From DASYQD01 sp963837455 (lineage in GTDB: Bacteria > Acidobacteriota > Thermoanaerobaculia > Multivoradales > JAIOJS01), in assembly GCA_963837455.1 (NCBI GenBank), contig CAWINM010000010.1, positions 1,054,001-1,118,000 of the forward strand: a stretch of 64,000 bases of DNA. Direction: 5' to 3'. Shown in pieces: positions 16,935-26,141 of the stretch. Below the pieces are notes generated by a model, which was not told where the DNA came from, made no database searches, and worked only from the letters and a program-made list of their open reading frames with translations. Every line of letters starts with the position of its first letter. Position 1 is the first letter of the stretch. The position numbers and the translations under genes are program-made.

Positions 16935-18311
16935 ATGGCCCTCCTCGAGCCCCTGCAGGCCCCTCGCACGCTCCCCCACAGCGAGGAGTCCGAACGTGCC
17001 GTGCTCGCCGGCGTCATGCTCGAGCCGCAGGTGCTGCCGACGGTGGCGGCGCGGCTGGTGGAGGGCGACTTCTACTTCGAGCGCCACCAGCGGATCTACC
17101 GCGCCATCCTCGACCTGCAGGCGGCGAGCACCGAGGTCGACCTGCGCACGCTGCAGGCGCGGCTCGAGCAGCAGGGGCAGCTCGACGGCGTCGGCGGCCT
17201 CGCCTACCTCGCCGGCCTCGACGTCGACCTCCCCGACCTCGGCCGCATCGAGGCCTACGTCGAGATCGTCAAGGAGCGCTCGCTGCGCCGTCGCCTGATC
17301 CAGGCGTGCAGCGACGTCACCCGCTCCTGTCTCGACGGCGGCCTGGAGGCCAACGAGGCGCTGGGCAAGGCCGAGCAGGCGATCCTCGGCCTCGGCGAAG
17401 AGGCGGTGGCGCGCGGCTTCGTGCCCCTCGGGCGGGTGCTCGACCGCACCATGGAGGACATCGAGGAGCGCCCGGGCAGCACCCTCATCGGCGTCCCCAC
17501 CGGCTTCACCGACCTCGACCGCATGACCCACGGGCTCAACAAGGGAAACCTGATCATCATCGCCGGGCGGCCCGGGATGGGGAAGACCAGCCTCGCCCTC
17601 AACGTCGCGCAGTTCGTCGCCATCCACCAGCACAAGCCGGTGGGCGTCTTCTCGCTGGAGATGAGCGAGCAGGAGCTGGCGCTGCGCATCCTCTGCTCGG
17701 AAGCCGACGTCTCCTTCTCGCGGCTGCGCGCCGGGCATCTCTCGCAGAAGCAGTGGCAGACCATCGTGCAGACGGTGCGCCGGCTCGCCCCGGCGCCGCT
17801 CTACATCGACGACTCACCCAACCCGAGCCTGCTCGAGGTGGCCTCGAAGACGCGCCGCCTGCGCGCCGAGCTCGGCCTCGAGCTGATCATCCTCGACTAC
17901 CTGCAGCTGATGCAGGCGGGCGGCCGCTACGAGAACCGCAACCTCGAGATCGCCGCCATCAGCCGCGGCCTCAAGCAGCTCGCCAAGGAGCTCGAGATCC
18001 CGGTGATCGCGCTGTCGCAGCTGTCGCGGCAGCCGGAGCGCCGTGGTGGCGACCACCGCCCGCAGCTCGCCGACCTGCGCGAGAGCGGCTCCATCGAGCA
18101 GGACGCGGACGTCGTCGCCTTCGTCTACCGCGACGAGCTCTACAACCCCGACGACCCCAGCAACCGCGGCCTCGCCGAGCTCATCCTCGCCAAGCACCGC
18201 AACGGCGAGACGGGGACGGTGGAGCTGGTCTTCCTGGGCGAGACGACCACCTTCAAGAACCGGGCGCCGGACTCGATGGCCGGCGGCTTCGACGGCCGCG
18301 GTGGGCACTGA
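16935..18311 (+). CDS. dnaB: Replicative DNA helicase DnaB
   Basis: 458 residues. The N-terminal DnaB domain (SEESERAVLAGVML) is followed by the RecA-like core: Walker A AGRPGMGKTSLALN, H2 GVFSLEMSEQEL, Walker B LIILDYLQLM, and QLSRQPERRGGDHRPQLADLRESGSIEQDAD with the arginine-finger region. The hexamer unwinds DNA 5' to 3' at the fork. There is no intein. The 120-bp divergent gap to tRNA-Leu holds its promoter; TAGACT at 16917-16922 is a weak -10 candidate. Confidence 0.96.
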   Translation: MALLEPLQAPRTLPHSEESERAVLAGVMLEPQVLPTVAARLVEGDFYFERHQRIYRAILDLQAASTEVDLRTLQARLEQQGQLDGVGGLAYLAGLDVDLPDLGRIEAYVEIVKERSLRRRLIQACSDVTRSCLDGGLEANEALGKAEQAILGLGEEAVARGFVPLGRVLDRTMEDIEERPGSTLIGVPTGFTDLDRMTHGLNKGNLIIIAGRPGMGKTSLALNVAQFVAIHQHKPVGVFSLEMSEQELALRILCSEADVSFSRLRAGHLSQKQWQTIVQTVRRLAPAPLYIDDSPNPSLLEVASKTRRLRAELGLELIILDYLQLMQAGGRYENRNLEIAAISRGLKQLAKELEIPVIALSQLSRQPERRGGDHRPQLADLRESGSIEQDADVVAFVYRDELYNPDDPSNRGLAELILAKHRNGETGTVELVFLGETTTFKNRAPDSMAGGFDGRGGH

Positions 18312-18379
18312 CGTGGGGTGGCCCCAGTCCTGCGCGCCGTCGGCTGCGGCGCCGGTGCGGGAGCGCGGCCGGGTCTAGC

Positions 18380-19552
18380 ATGCGGCTGCTCGAGGACCGG
18401 GAGGGGGTGGGGGCGTTGCGCCCCTCATGGGCCGAGATCGACCTCGACGCCCTGGTTGCCAACCTCGCTCGCGTGCGCGAGCGCGTCGGTGGCGCGCGGG
18501 TGCTGGGTGTGGTGAAGGCCGACGCCTATGGGCACGGCGCGCCCCAGGTGGCGCGCGCGCTCGCCGCGGCGGGCATCGACTGGCTGGGCGTCGCCATGGT
18601 CGAGGAAGGGGCCGAGCTGCGGCGGGCCGGCGTCACCGCGCCCATCCTCATGCTCGGACCCATTCGCCGCGAGCAGCTGCCGCTGGTGCGCCGCTACCGG
18701 CTCACCCCGGCGGTGTCGAGCGTCGAGCAGCTGGAGGCCTGGCTCGACTGGTGCGCCGAGAGCGGCCATAGCCAGGAGATCCACCTCAAGGTCGACACCG
18801 GCATGCGCCGTCTAGGCATCGAGCTCGACGGCGTGCCGCGCGCGCTCGAGCTCATCCGCGGGCAGCCGCTGCTGCGGCTCACCGGCGTGCTCTCGCACCT
18901 CGCCGACGCCGACGACCTCGAGAGTCTGCGCAACGAGGACCAGGAGGAGCGCTTCGAAGGGGTGCTCGCCCAGCTCACCGCCGGGGATCGCGACGGCGTC
19001 TGGGTGCATCTCGCCAACAGCGCCGGTGCCCTGCACTGGCCCCAGACCCGCCACACCCTGGTGCGGTGCGGGCTGGCGCTCTACGGTCTCGATCCGGCGG
19101 CGGCGGAGGCCGGGCTGCGACCGGTGCTGTCGGTGCACGCGCGGGTGGTGATGGTGCGGCAGGTGCCCACCGGCGGACGCGTCGGTTACAGCGGTCGCTG
19201 GACGGCGCTGCGCCCGAGCCGCGTCGGCATCCTCCAGCTCGGCTACGCCGACGGCTACCCGTGGCGGCTCTCCAACCGTGCCGAGGCGCTGGTGGACGGG
19301 CGCCGTGTCCCCGTGGTGGGCGCGGTGTCGATGGACATGATCGCCGTCGACCTCACGGACACCGACGGCGGGCTCGATGCCGAGGCAGTGCTCCTCGGCC
19401 GCCAGGGCGAGGAGGAGATCACCGCCTGGGAGGTGGCCGAGCGCGCCGACACCATTCCCTACGAGATCCTCACCCGCTTCGGGCTGCGGCTCGCCCGACA
19501 CTACCGGCAAGGGGGGGAGGTGGTCGCGACCACCTCCCGTCACCTCGCGTGA
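18380..19552 (+). CDS. alr: Alanine racemase
   Basis: 390 residues. This PLP enzyme makes D-alanine for peptidoglycan. The PLP lysine motif VVKADAYGHG, HLKVDTGMRRLGI, the C-terminal catalytic-Tyr region (RVGYSGRW) and the substrate-binding VGAVSMDMIAVD are all present. ATG 18380 gives the expected N-terminus (SWAEIDLDALVANLARV). It follows dnaB by 68 bp and overlaps mlaE by 4 bp. Confidence 0.95.
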   Translation: MRLLEDREGVGALRPSWAEIDLDALVANLARVRERVGGARVLGVVKADAYGHGAPQVARALAAAGIDWLGVAMVEEGAELRRAGVTAPILMLGPIRREQLPLVRRYRLTPAVSSVEQLEAWLDWCAESGHSQEIHLKVDTGMRRLGIELDGVPRALELIRGQPLLRLTGVLSHLADADDLESLRNEDQEERFEGVLAQLTAGDRDGVWVHLANSAGALHWPQTRHTLVRCGLALYGLDPAAAEAGLRPVLSVHARVVMVRQVPTGGRVGYSGRWTALRPSRVGILQLGYADGYPWRLSNRAEALVDGRRVPVVGAVSMDMIAVDLTDTDGGLDAEAVLLGRQGEEEITAWEVAERADTIPYEILTRFGLRLARHYRQGGEVVATTSRHLA

Positions 19553-20310
19553 TCGCCGTCCTCCGCAACCTGCTCGAAGCGTTCTTCCTCGAGGTCGGTC
19601 GCTTCTTCACGCTGCTCTGGCGCACCCTTGCCTGGACCCCGCGCCGCCCGCTCGACCTACGGGAGTGGGCGCGCCAGATGGTGAAGATCGGCGTCGACTC
19701 GACGCCGGTGATCCTGCTCACCTCGGTGTTCACCGGCGGAGTGCTGGCGCTGCAGACCTTCAGCACCCTCAAGCGCGTCCACGCCGAGGGGTTCGTCGGC
19801 ACCCTGGTGGCGCTGTCGATGGTGCGCGAGCTCGGCTGCGTGCTGGGGGCGCTGGTGCTCGCCGGCCGCTCGGGCTCGGCGATGGGGGCCGAGCTCGGCA
19901 CCATGCGCGTCACCGAGCAGATCGACGCCCTCGAGGTGCTGGCCACCGACCCCGTGCACTACCTGGTGGTGCCGCGGGTGTGGGCCACCACCATCACCCT
20001 GCCGCTGCTGGTGGCGCTCGGCGACGCCATCGGCATCGTCGGCGGCTACCTGGTGTCGGTGGTGCTGCTCGGCGCCAACCCGGTGTCGTACGTCGACAAC
20101 ACCTTCCGCTTCATGGACCTCAGCGACCTCACCTCGGGCCTCATCAAGGCGGCGGTGTTCGGTCTGCTGATCGCCACCATCGGCTGCCAGCAGGGCTACT
20201 ACGCGCGCGGCGGCGCCGAGGGGGTCGGGCGGGCCACCACCCGCGCCGTGGTGCTCGCCAGCATGGCGGTGCTGATCTCCGACTTCTTCCTCACCAAGCT
20301 GCTGTTTTGA
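19549..20310 (+). CDS. mlaE: MlaE-type lipid ABC transporter permease
   Basis: 253 residues from a GTG overlapping alr by 4 bp. Five or so hydrophobic segments and the MlaE signatures: VILLTSVFTGGVLALQ, VRELGCVLGALVLAGRSGSAMGAELGTMRVTEQIDAL in register, and GCQQGYYARGGAEGVGRATT near the end. It forms the inner-membrane dimer of an MCE lipid transporter with the ATPase (mlaF) and the MCE protein (mlaD) that follow, probably moving phospholipid between the membranes. Confidence 0.93.
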   Translation: MIAVLRNLLEAFFLEVGRFFTLLWRTLAWTPRRPLDLREWARQMVKIGVDSTPVILLTSVFTGGVLALQTFSTLKRVHAEGFVGTLVALSMVRELGCVLGALVLAGRSGSAMGAELGTMRVTEQIDALEVLATDPVHYLVVPRVWATTITLPLLVALGDAIGIVGGYLVSVVLLGANPVSYVDNTFRFMDLSDLTSGLIKAAVFGLLIATIGCQQGYYARGGAEGVGRATTRAVVLASMAVLISDFFLTKLLF

Positions 20311-20377
20311 GCCGGGCCGAGATGACGCGAGCGATGCCCCGAGCCTGCACGCCCCGCTTGCCCGGGGAGCGTCGCGC

Positions 20378-21193
20378 GTGACCGTGCCCGCGGCCCGTCC
20401 CGGTGCCGTCGAGCTGCCCCCGCACGCGGTGGCCGCGGAGCAGCCGAAGATCTCCCTGCGCCGGGTGAGCAAGTCGTTCGGCGGCAAGGTGGTGCTCGCC
20501 GCCATCGACCTCGACGTCGAGGCCGGCGAGTCGCTGGTGGTGGTGGGCGGCTCGGGCACCGGCAAGAGCGTCATGCTCAAGCACATGATCCGCCTGCTGC
20601 GCCCCGATTCCGGCAGCGTGTGGGTGGACGGCGTCGACCTGGCGACGCTCGACAACCGCGCCATCACGGAGTTCCGGAGGCGCTTCGGCATGGCCTTCCA
20701 GGAGGGGGCGCTGTTCGACTCACTGACGGTGTCCGACAACATCGGCTTCCCTCTCGTGCGCGCCGGCTGGGAGCGCGAGCGGGTGCGCGCCCGGGTGGCG
20801 GAGTGCGTGGCAGAGATGCACCTCGAGGGCGCCGAGGCCAAGCTGCCGGCAGAGCTCTCGGGCGGCATGCGCCGCCGCGTCGGCCTCGCCCGCGCCCTCG
20901 CCGTGGAGCCGCAGATCCTGCTCCTCGACGAGCCCACCACCGGGCTCGACCCGGTGATCTCGGCGGTGGTGGAGGAGCTGGTGCTCGAGCTGCTGGAGCG
21001 CCTCGATCTCACCGCCGTCACCATCACCCACGACATGGAGCTCGCCTTTCGCATCGGCGACCGTATCGGTATGCTGCACCAAGGTAAGGTGATCGCCCTC
21101 GCCGCGCCGGAGGAGTTCCGCCAGCTGCCCGATCCGCGTGTGCAGCAGTTCCTGCGCCGCGAGCCGCGGGGTCCGCTCACCGACGACTTATGA
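20378..21193 (+). CDS. mlaF: MlaF-type ABC transporter ATPase
   Basis: 271 residues from a GTG. Walker A GGSGTGKSV, Q loop AFQEGALFDSLTV, signature LSGGMRRRVGLARAL and Walker B ILLLDEPTTGLD, followed by THDMELAF. The SGGM signature and EGALFDSLTV are typical of the MlaF/Ttg2A group. It powers the MlaE permease. A 26-residue extension precedes the ISLRRVSKSFG start of the domain. Confidence 0.94.
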   Translation: MTVPAARPGAVELPPHAVAAEQPKISLRRVSKSFGGKVVLAAIDLDVEAGESLVVVGGSGTGKSVMLKHMIRLLRPDSGSVWVDGVDLATLDNRAITEFRRRFGMAFQEGALFDSLTVSDNIGFPLVRAGWERERVRARVAECVAEMHLEGAEAKLPAELSGGMRRRVGLARALAVEPQILLLDEPTTGLDPVISAVVEELVLELLERLDLTAVTITHDMELAFRIGDRIGMLHQGKVIALAAPEEFRQLPDPRVQQFLRREPRGPLTDDL

Positions 21194-21376
21194 CGCCCGC
21201 CGCAGATCGACGAGCAGACGTCCTGGTGTGCCCTCCCGCGCGTGGGGGCGCGGCGCCGGTCCGCGGGCACAGCGTGTCGGTCGACGGAGGGGACTCGATT
21301 TTCCGGTAGGAATTCTGCGGGCCGGATGTCGACAGGCATCGCCTGCCGACCCTGCCCGGGGGGGAGCGCAGCCGCG

Positions 21377-22835
21377 ATGGAGAACACGGTCAAGGTCGGC
21401 ATCTTCATGACCCTCGCCCTGGGGGTCCTCGCCTACCTCATCCTGCGTGCCGAGCAGGTGCGGCTCTTCGAGCCGCGCGGCAGGCGCGTGGTGGCGCAGT
21501 TCGACAGCGTCGCCGGGCTCGACGACCAGTCGGCGGTGCGGACGGCCGGCGTCCGCGTCGGCCGCGTCGACGGCATCGGGCTGCGCGGCCGGCAGGCTCT
21601 GGTGACGATCGTCGTCGAGGCCAAGGTGACGCTCACCCGCGGCACCTACGCCGAGATCAAGAACCTCGGCCTGCTCGGCGACAAGTACGTGGAGCTCGTG
21701 CCGGGGCCGCCGGACGCTCCACCGCTGCCGGAGGGCGCCATCATCCCCGGCCAGGCGGCGGTGGGGATCGACCAGGTGCTCTCCTCGGTGGGGGGGCTCG
21801 GCAGCTCGCTGCAGGAGGTGGCGGCGCAGCTCTCCGGGAAGGCGCCGCCCAACGGGCCGCTGGGGCGGCTGGTGGTGAACCTCGAGGCTACCTCGGGACA
21901 GATTCGCGACCTGGTGGCGAGCAACCGCGCCAACCTCGACGCCACCGTCGGCAACTTCCAGCAGGTGTCGGCCACCCTGGCCCGCGAGCTGCCACGGCTG
22001 TCCGCCGAGCTGACGGCATTGCTCAGCGAGGTGCGCGCGGTGGTGGCCGAGAACCGCGGCACGTTGCACGAGGGTCTCGCCAACGTCGAGCAGCTCACCG
22101 GCAACCTGCAGACCTCGGTCGACAACCTCAACACCATCACCGGCAAGCTGGCGCGTGGCGAGGGCACCATCGGCAAGCTGCTCAACAGCGACCAGGCCCA
22201 CGAGGAGCTGGTGGGAGCTCTCAAGTCGGTGCAGAGCGGCGTCGAGGGGCTCACCCAGTCGATCGGCAAGATCAACAAGCTGAAGGTCGACCTGGCGATG
22301 CAGGGGTACTACCTGCAGGACGCGGAGGACAGTCACGGCGAGTTCCAGGTCAACCTCGATCCGCAGAACGGACACCTCTACCGCGTGGCAGTGGTCGACG
22401 ACCCCAACGGCCGGGTACGCTCGAAGACGCAGACCATCACCACCACGCTGCCCGACGGCACCACGCAGCGCGAGGTGGTGACCAGCGAGACCCAGGAGAA
22501 GCAGAACACGCTCTCGGCGCTCTTCGGCTTCCCGGTGGGCGACCGCTACCGCCTGTGGGCGGGGCTCGTCGAGTCCCACTTCGGGGTGCAGGCCGACTAC
22601 GTGGCCTACGCCGCACCTGGACCTCACGTTTCAGGCCTTCGACTTCGGGCGCCCCAACGATGAGCGGGCACACCTGCGGATGACCGCCGCCTGGCGGCCG
22701 CTGGCGCACTTCTACCTGCTGGGTGGCTACGACGATCCACTGGTGCGGCAGCGCGATTCGCTCTTCCTCGGCGTCGGCGTGCGCTGGCGCGACGACGACC
22801 TCAAGTACCTGATGGGCTCGATCTCGAAGTTCTAG
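21377..22835 (+). CDS. mlaD: MCE/MlaD-like protein with C-terminal barrel-like region (one frameshift)
   Basis: ATG 21377 begins an N-terminal membrane helix (VKVGIFMTLALGVLAYLILRA). An MCE domain follows (RRVVAQFDSVAGLDDQSAVRTAGVRVG in register, NLGLLGDKYVELVPG), then a long helical region (about 150-300) with repeated LTALLSEV-type heptads, probably a needle or coiled coil bridging the periplasm. The last ~120 residues alternate polar and hydrophobic residues (YRVAVVDDP, LWAGLVESHFGVQADYV). The frame breaks near 22600-22615; the second frame continues LDLTFQAFDFGRPNDERAHL and ends DLKYLMGSISKF at 22835. Stopping at the in-frame 22663 would remove this conserved-looking end. A 183-bp gap separates it from mlaF. 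Confidence 0.85.
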
Positions 22836-22900
22836 CGAGTGGACACGAGCCCGCGCGGAGCGATGCTGCAAGGATTGCCGCGGGCATTGCGTCTGGGTTG

Positions 22901-24257
22901 ATGGTGGTCCGCCCCCGCACGCGCTTCGTCTGCTCGGCCTGCGGCTACGCCAGCCCGCGCTGGCTGGGGCGCTGCACCGAGTGCGAGGCCTGGGACAGCT
23001 TCGTCGAGGAGGCCTTGCCGGCGGCGCGCGCCGCCGGCAAGGGGGTGGTCGGCCGCCGCGGCCTCGGCGTTGCCGCTCGCGGCCGTGGGGGAGGAAGCTG
23101 CTCTGCGCTTTGCGAGCGGCATGCCGCTGCTCGACCGCGTGCTCGGGGGCGGCGTGGTGGCGGGCGGTGCGGTGCTGCTCGCCGGCGAGCCCGGGATCGG
23201 CAAGTCGACGCTGCTGCTGCAGCTCGCCGAGGCGCTGGCGCGTGGCGGTCGCCGCGTCCTCTATGCCAGCGCCGAGGAGTCGCCGCGCCAGCTTCGGCTG
23301 CGCGCCGAGCGCCTCGGCTGCGGCCATCCGGGGCTGCTGGTGGCGGGGGAGACGGCCATCGAGGCGGTGCTCGCCGCGGCCGGAGAGAGCCACCCCGAAG
23401 CTCTCTTCGTCGACTCCATCCAGGCGGTGCACAGCGAGGAGCTGGGCGGGCTGCCGGGGTCGGTGGGACAGGTGCGCGCCTGCGCCGAACGGCTCGTGGA
23501 GCACGCCAAGCGCGGCGACTGCGCGCTCTTCCTCGTCGGCCACGTCACCAAGGAAGGCAGCATCGCCGGCCCCAAGTCGCTCGAGCACCTAGTCGACACC
23601 GTGCTCGCCTTCGAGGCCGAGGGGGGCGCCGACCATCGCCTTCTGCGCGCCGCCAAGAACCGCTTCGGCCCCGCCGGAGAGGTGGCGCTGTTCGAGATGC
23701 ACGATAGCGGGCTGGTGGCGGTGGCCGACCCCTCGCGCGTGCTGTTGGCGCAACGGCGGCCGGAGGCACCTGGCTCGGCGGTGGCGGCCACCATGCAGGG
23801 CTCGCGGCCGCTGCTCGTCGAGGTGCAGGCGCTGGTGCATGCGAGCGAGCTCGCCACCCCGCGCCGGGTGGCGCTCGGTCTCGACGGACCTCGCGTGGCG
23901 CTGCTGCTCGCCGTGCTCGAGCGCTTCGCGGGCGCCTCCTTCGCCGGCCGCGACGTCTACCTCAACGTCGTCGGCGGCCTGCGCCTCGAGGAGCCCGCCG
24001 CCGACCTCGCCATCGCTGCGGCGCTGCTGTCGGCGCTCGGCGAGCGGCCGCTGCCGCCGCAGGCCGCCTTCTTCGGCGAAGTGGGCCTGCTCGGCGAGAT
24101 CCGGCCCGTCGGCCGCGCCGAGGTGCGGTTGCGCGAGGCGGCGGCACTCGGCTTCCACACCGCCTACACGCCCCGGCTGGAGCGTGCCGCCGGACCGCGC
24201 GACGTGCGCCTCGTCGAGCTCGAGCACGTGCGCGAGCTGGTCGCCCGGCTCACCTGA
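22901..24257 (+). CDS. radA: DNA repair protein RadA/Sms (one apparent frameshift)
   Basis: The C4 zinc finger (CSACGYASPRWLGRCTEC) opens the protein. The RecA-like ATPase has Walker A GEPGIGKST, the RadA signature KNRFGPAGE and an ATPase middle with GHVTKEGSIAGPKSLEHLVD. The Lon-protease-like C-terminus follows (DVYLNVVGGLRLEEPAADLA). It remodels branched recombination intermediates. The frame changes between the zinc finger and the ATPase; deleting one G from GGGGG at 23041-23045 restores continuity through ALPLAAVGEEAALRF. A sequencing indel is therefore likely. ATG 22901 is used; TTG 22898 is directly before it. Confidence 0.9.
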
Positions 24258-24397
24258 GCGGCGAGACCGACCGCGACGTCCTGACTGCGATCCCGCGGAG
24301 GGCGGGACGAGCTCCCTCGCCTCGCGAGGCGCCGACCTCGATGCGCTCGAGGAGCGAGTGCTGGCCGGGTGCGCCGCTCACGCCGAGGCAACCGCGC

Positions 24398-24426
24398 TTG
24401 ACAAGGGAGCCGATCGCGCGTACAAG
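24398..24426 (+). promoter_or_regulatory. Sigma-70-type promoter of the cysteine leader and operon
   Basis: Perfect TTGACA (24398-24403), exactly 17 bp, then TACAAG (24421-24426). A start 7 bp after the -10 falls on G24433, the first base of the leader GTG codon. It lies between radA and the cysteine operon and fires toward the latter. Confidence 0.72.
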
Positions 24427-24432
24427 AGGCTC

Positions 24433-24525
24433 GTGAACGCGAAGCTGTGCTGTTGCGCCTGTAGCGAGGCCCGGGAAGCCCCCGGTGCCGGCAGCTCGAC
24501 CGCGTTCCAGGTCCCGCCCGTCTAG
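24433..24525 (+). CDS. Putative cysteine-rich leader peptide (attenuator ORF)
   Basis: A 30-codon ORF starting GTG at 24433, where the promoter above predicts the transcript to begin, so it may be translated leaderless. An AAGAGG stretch just before could act as a ribosome site only if transcription starts earlier. Codons 6-10 read Cys-Cys-Cys-Ala-Cys (LCCCACSEAR), a density unexpected by chance. It ends TAG at 24523, 25 bp before an intrinsic terminator and 150 bp before a cysteine synthase gene. Poly-cysteine leaderless ORFs acting as attenuators are known in mycobacteria. By analogy, ribosome stalling at Cys codons under low cysteine would favour read-through; this is inference. Confidence 0.55.
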   Translation: MNAKLCCCACSEAREAPGAGSSTAFQVPPV

Positions 24526-24550
24526 CAACCACCTGAACCCGATCGACTGA

Positions 24551-24578
24551 AGGCCCGGGGAAGCACCCGGGCCTTTTT
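24551..24578 (+). terminator. Intrinsic terminator in the cysteine-operon leader (attenuator)
   Basis: A perfect 9-bp stem AGGCCCGGG/CCCGGGCCT (24551-24559 with 24566-24574), a 6-nt loop, and five T (24574-24578). The 5' arm sequence AGGCCCGGG is repeated inside the leader ORF at 24467-24475, just after the Cys codons, and could pair instead with the 3' arm, preventing termination. It is the clearest rho-independent terminator in this part of the window, and it sits before an operon rather than after one. Confidence 0.8.
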
Positions 24579-24676
24579 CGATTTCGCGGCCGCCGTGGCC
24601 GCGGCAGACGAACGGTCGACGCGGGAGGGTTGGGATTTGAGACAGACGATCGCAGCAAGCATCGGGACCTCCGCGG

Positions 24677-25693
24677 ATGAGGTGCGCCGTGGCTAGACAT
24701 GGCGCTGCTGCGTTGGGCCGCGGTGGCGCGAACGCCGCTGGTGCACCTACCGCCCCGCTGCTGCTCGGCCCGCTGCCGGGTCTCTTCCGCGCCATCGGCG
24801 GCACGCCCCTGCTGCCACTACGGAGCGTGGCTGCGCACCTGCGCGGCGTCGAGGTCTACGCCAAGGCCGAGCACCTCAACCCGGGGGGCAGCGTCAAGGA
24901 CCGCGCGGCGCGCGCCATGCTGGAGGACGCGTTGCGTCGCGGCCTGTTGCCGCCGGGCCGGACGGTGCTCGAGGCGACCTCGGGCAACACCGGCATCGCG
25001 CTGGCGATGCTCGCCGGCGCGCTCGGCCGCGAGGTGCTGATCTGCCTGCCCGCCAACGCCTCGGCGGAGCGGCGGGCCACCCTGCGGGCCTATGGCGCGC
25101 GCGTCGAGCTCACCGACCCCCTGGCCGGCACCGACGGTGCCATTCGCCGCGCGCGCCAGCTCTACGCCGAGCACCCCGACCGCTTCCTCTACCCCGACCA
25201 GTACAGCAACGACGCCAACTGGGAGGCCCACCTGCTGGGCACCGGCCCGGAGATCTGGGAGCAGACCGGCGGCCGCGTCACCCACTTCGTCACCGGGCTC
25301 GGCACCACCGGCACCTTCGTCGGCACCACCCGCTACCTGCGCGCGCGCCGGCCCGACGTGGTGGCGGTGGCGGTCGAGCCGGACGGTCCGCTGCACGGCC
25401 TCGAGGGGCTCAAGCACCTGCCGACGGCGATGGTGCCGGCGATCTACGACGCGAGCCTCGTCGACCGGCGGCTCGCGATGGACACCGAGGAGGCGTACGC
25501 GATGACGCGTCGGCTGGCGCGCGAAGAGGGGCTGTGGGTGGGCCCCTCGGCGGGCGCCAACGTAGCGGCGGCGCTGCGCGTCGCCGCCGAGGTGCCGGCG
25601 GGCGCCCCGGCGGTGGTAGTCACCGTGCTCCCGGATGGGGGCGCCCGCTACGTCTCGGAGCGTTTCTGGAAGGAGCGCGAGGTGGCGCCGTGA
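24677..25693 (+). CDS. cysM: Cysteine synthase, CysM-type (CysO-thiocarboxylate-dependent candidate)
   Basis: 338 residues, PLP fold type II. The PLP lysine motif LNPGGSVKDRAAR, phosphate-binding TSGNTGIAL, GLGTTGTFVG and the C-terminal GPSAGANVAAAL are clear. The genes that follow encode a JAMM hydrolase and a CysO/MoeZ protein, so it probably uses O-phosphoserine (or O-acetylserine) and CysO-thiocarboxylate rather than free sulfide, as in Mycobacterium tuberculosis CysM. ATG 24677 gives about 35 poorly conserved residues before LFRAIGGTPLLPL, so a later start is possible. Confidence 0.88.
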   Translation: MRCAVARHGAAALGRGGANAAGAPTAPLLLGPLPGLFRAIGGTPLLPLRSVAAHLRGVEVYAKAEHLNPGGSVKDRAARAMLEDALRRGLLPPGRTVLEATSGNTGIALAMLAGALGREVLICLPANASAERRATLRAYGARVELTDPLAGTDGAIRRARQLYAEHPDRFLYPDQYSNDANWEAHLLGTGPEIWEQTGGRVTHFVTGLGTTGTFVGTTRYLRARRPDVVAVAVEPDGPLHGLEGLKHLPTAMVPAIYDASLVDRRLAMDTEEAYAMTRRLAREEGLWVGPSAGANVAAALRVAAEVPAGAPAVVVTVLPDGGARYVSERFWKEREVAP

Positions 25694-26130
25694 TCGCCCT
25701 CGCGCCGCCGCCCGCCGAGCTCATCCGGGTGCACGGGCGGCGTGCCTACCCCGAGGAGTGCTGCGGTGCCTTGCTCGGCAGGAGCGAGGGGGCCCTCGCC
25801 CGCGTCGAGCGGGCGCTGGCCATCGACAACGCGCGCGAGGAGCAACGGCGCCGCCGCTTCCTCGTCGACCCGCGCGACTACCTGGCGGCCGAACGCGAGG
25901 CGCGAGCCAGCGGTCTCGAGCTGCTGGGCTTCTACCACTCGCACCCGGATCATCCGCCGCAGCCCTCGGAGGTCGATCGTCTCCACGCCTGGCCCAACCT
26001 GCACTACGTGATCCTCGGCGTCCGCCGCGGCGAGCCGGGGGAGCTGACCTCCTGGCGTCTCGCCGAGGATCGCCAGACCATGCGCCGCGAGCGTCTCGTC
26101 CTCGAGACCGACGCCGCGGACCAGCGATAG
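25690..26130 (+). CDS. mec: JAMM/MPN+ metallohydrolase, Mec-like
   Basis: 146 residues from a GTG overlapping cysM by 4 bp. The JAMM residues are in place: Glu in YPEECCGALLG, then HSHPDHPPQPSEVD (HxHP...S..D) for zinc binding. In the CysO pathway this enzyme hydrolyses CysO-cysteine to release free cysteine and regenerate CysO. Its position between cysM and the CysO-encoding gene fits that role. It could also cut after the Gly-Gly of the fused CysO domain downstream. Confidence 0.87.
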   Translation: MIALAPPPAELIRVHGRRAYPEECCGALLGRSEGALARVERALAIDNAREEQRRRRFLVDPRDYLAAEREARASGLELLGFYHSHPDHPPQPSEVDRLHAWPNLHYVILGVRRGEPGELTSWRLAEDRQTMRRERLVLETDAADQR

Positions 26131-26141
26131 GAGCCTCACCG

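Noticed and set aside
24258..24600. 6S or other structural RNA between radA and cysM
   Set aside because: No 6S-like long rod or other known RNA consensus was recognised; the promoter, Cys-rich ORF and terminator explain the region better as an attenuator.
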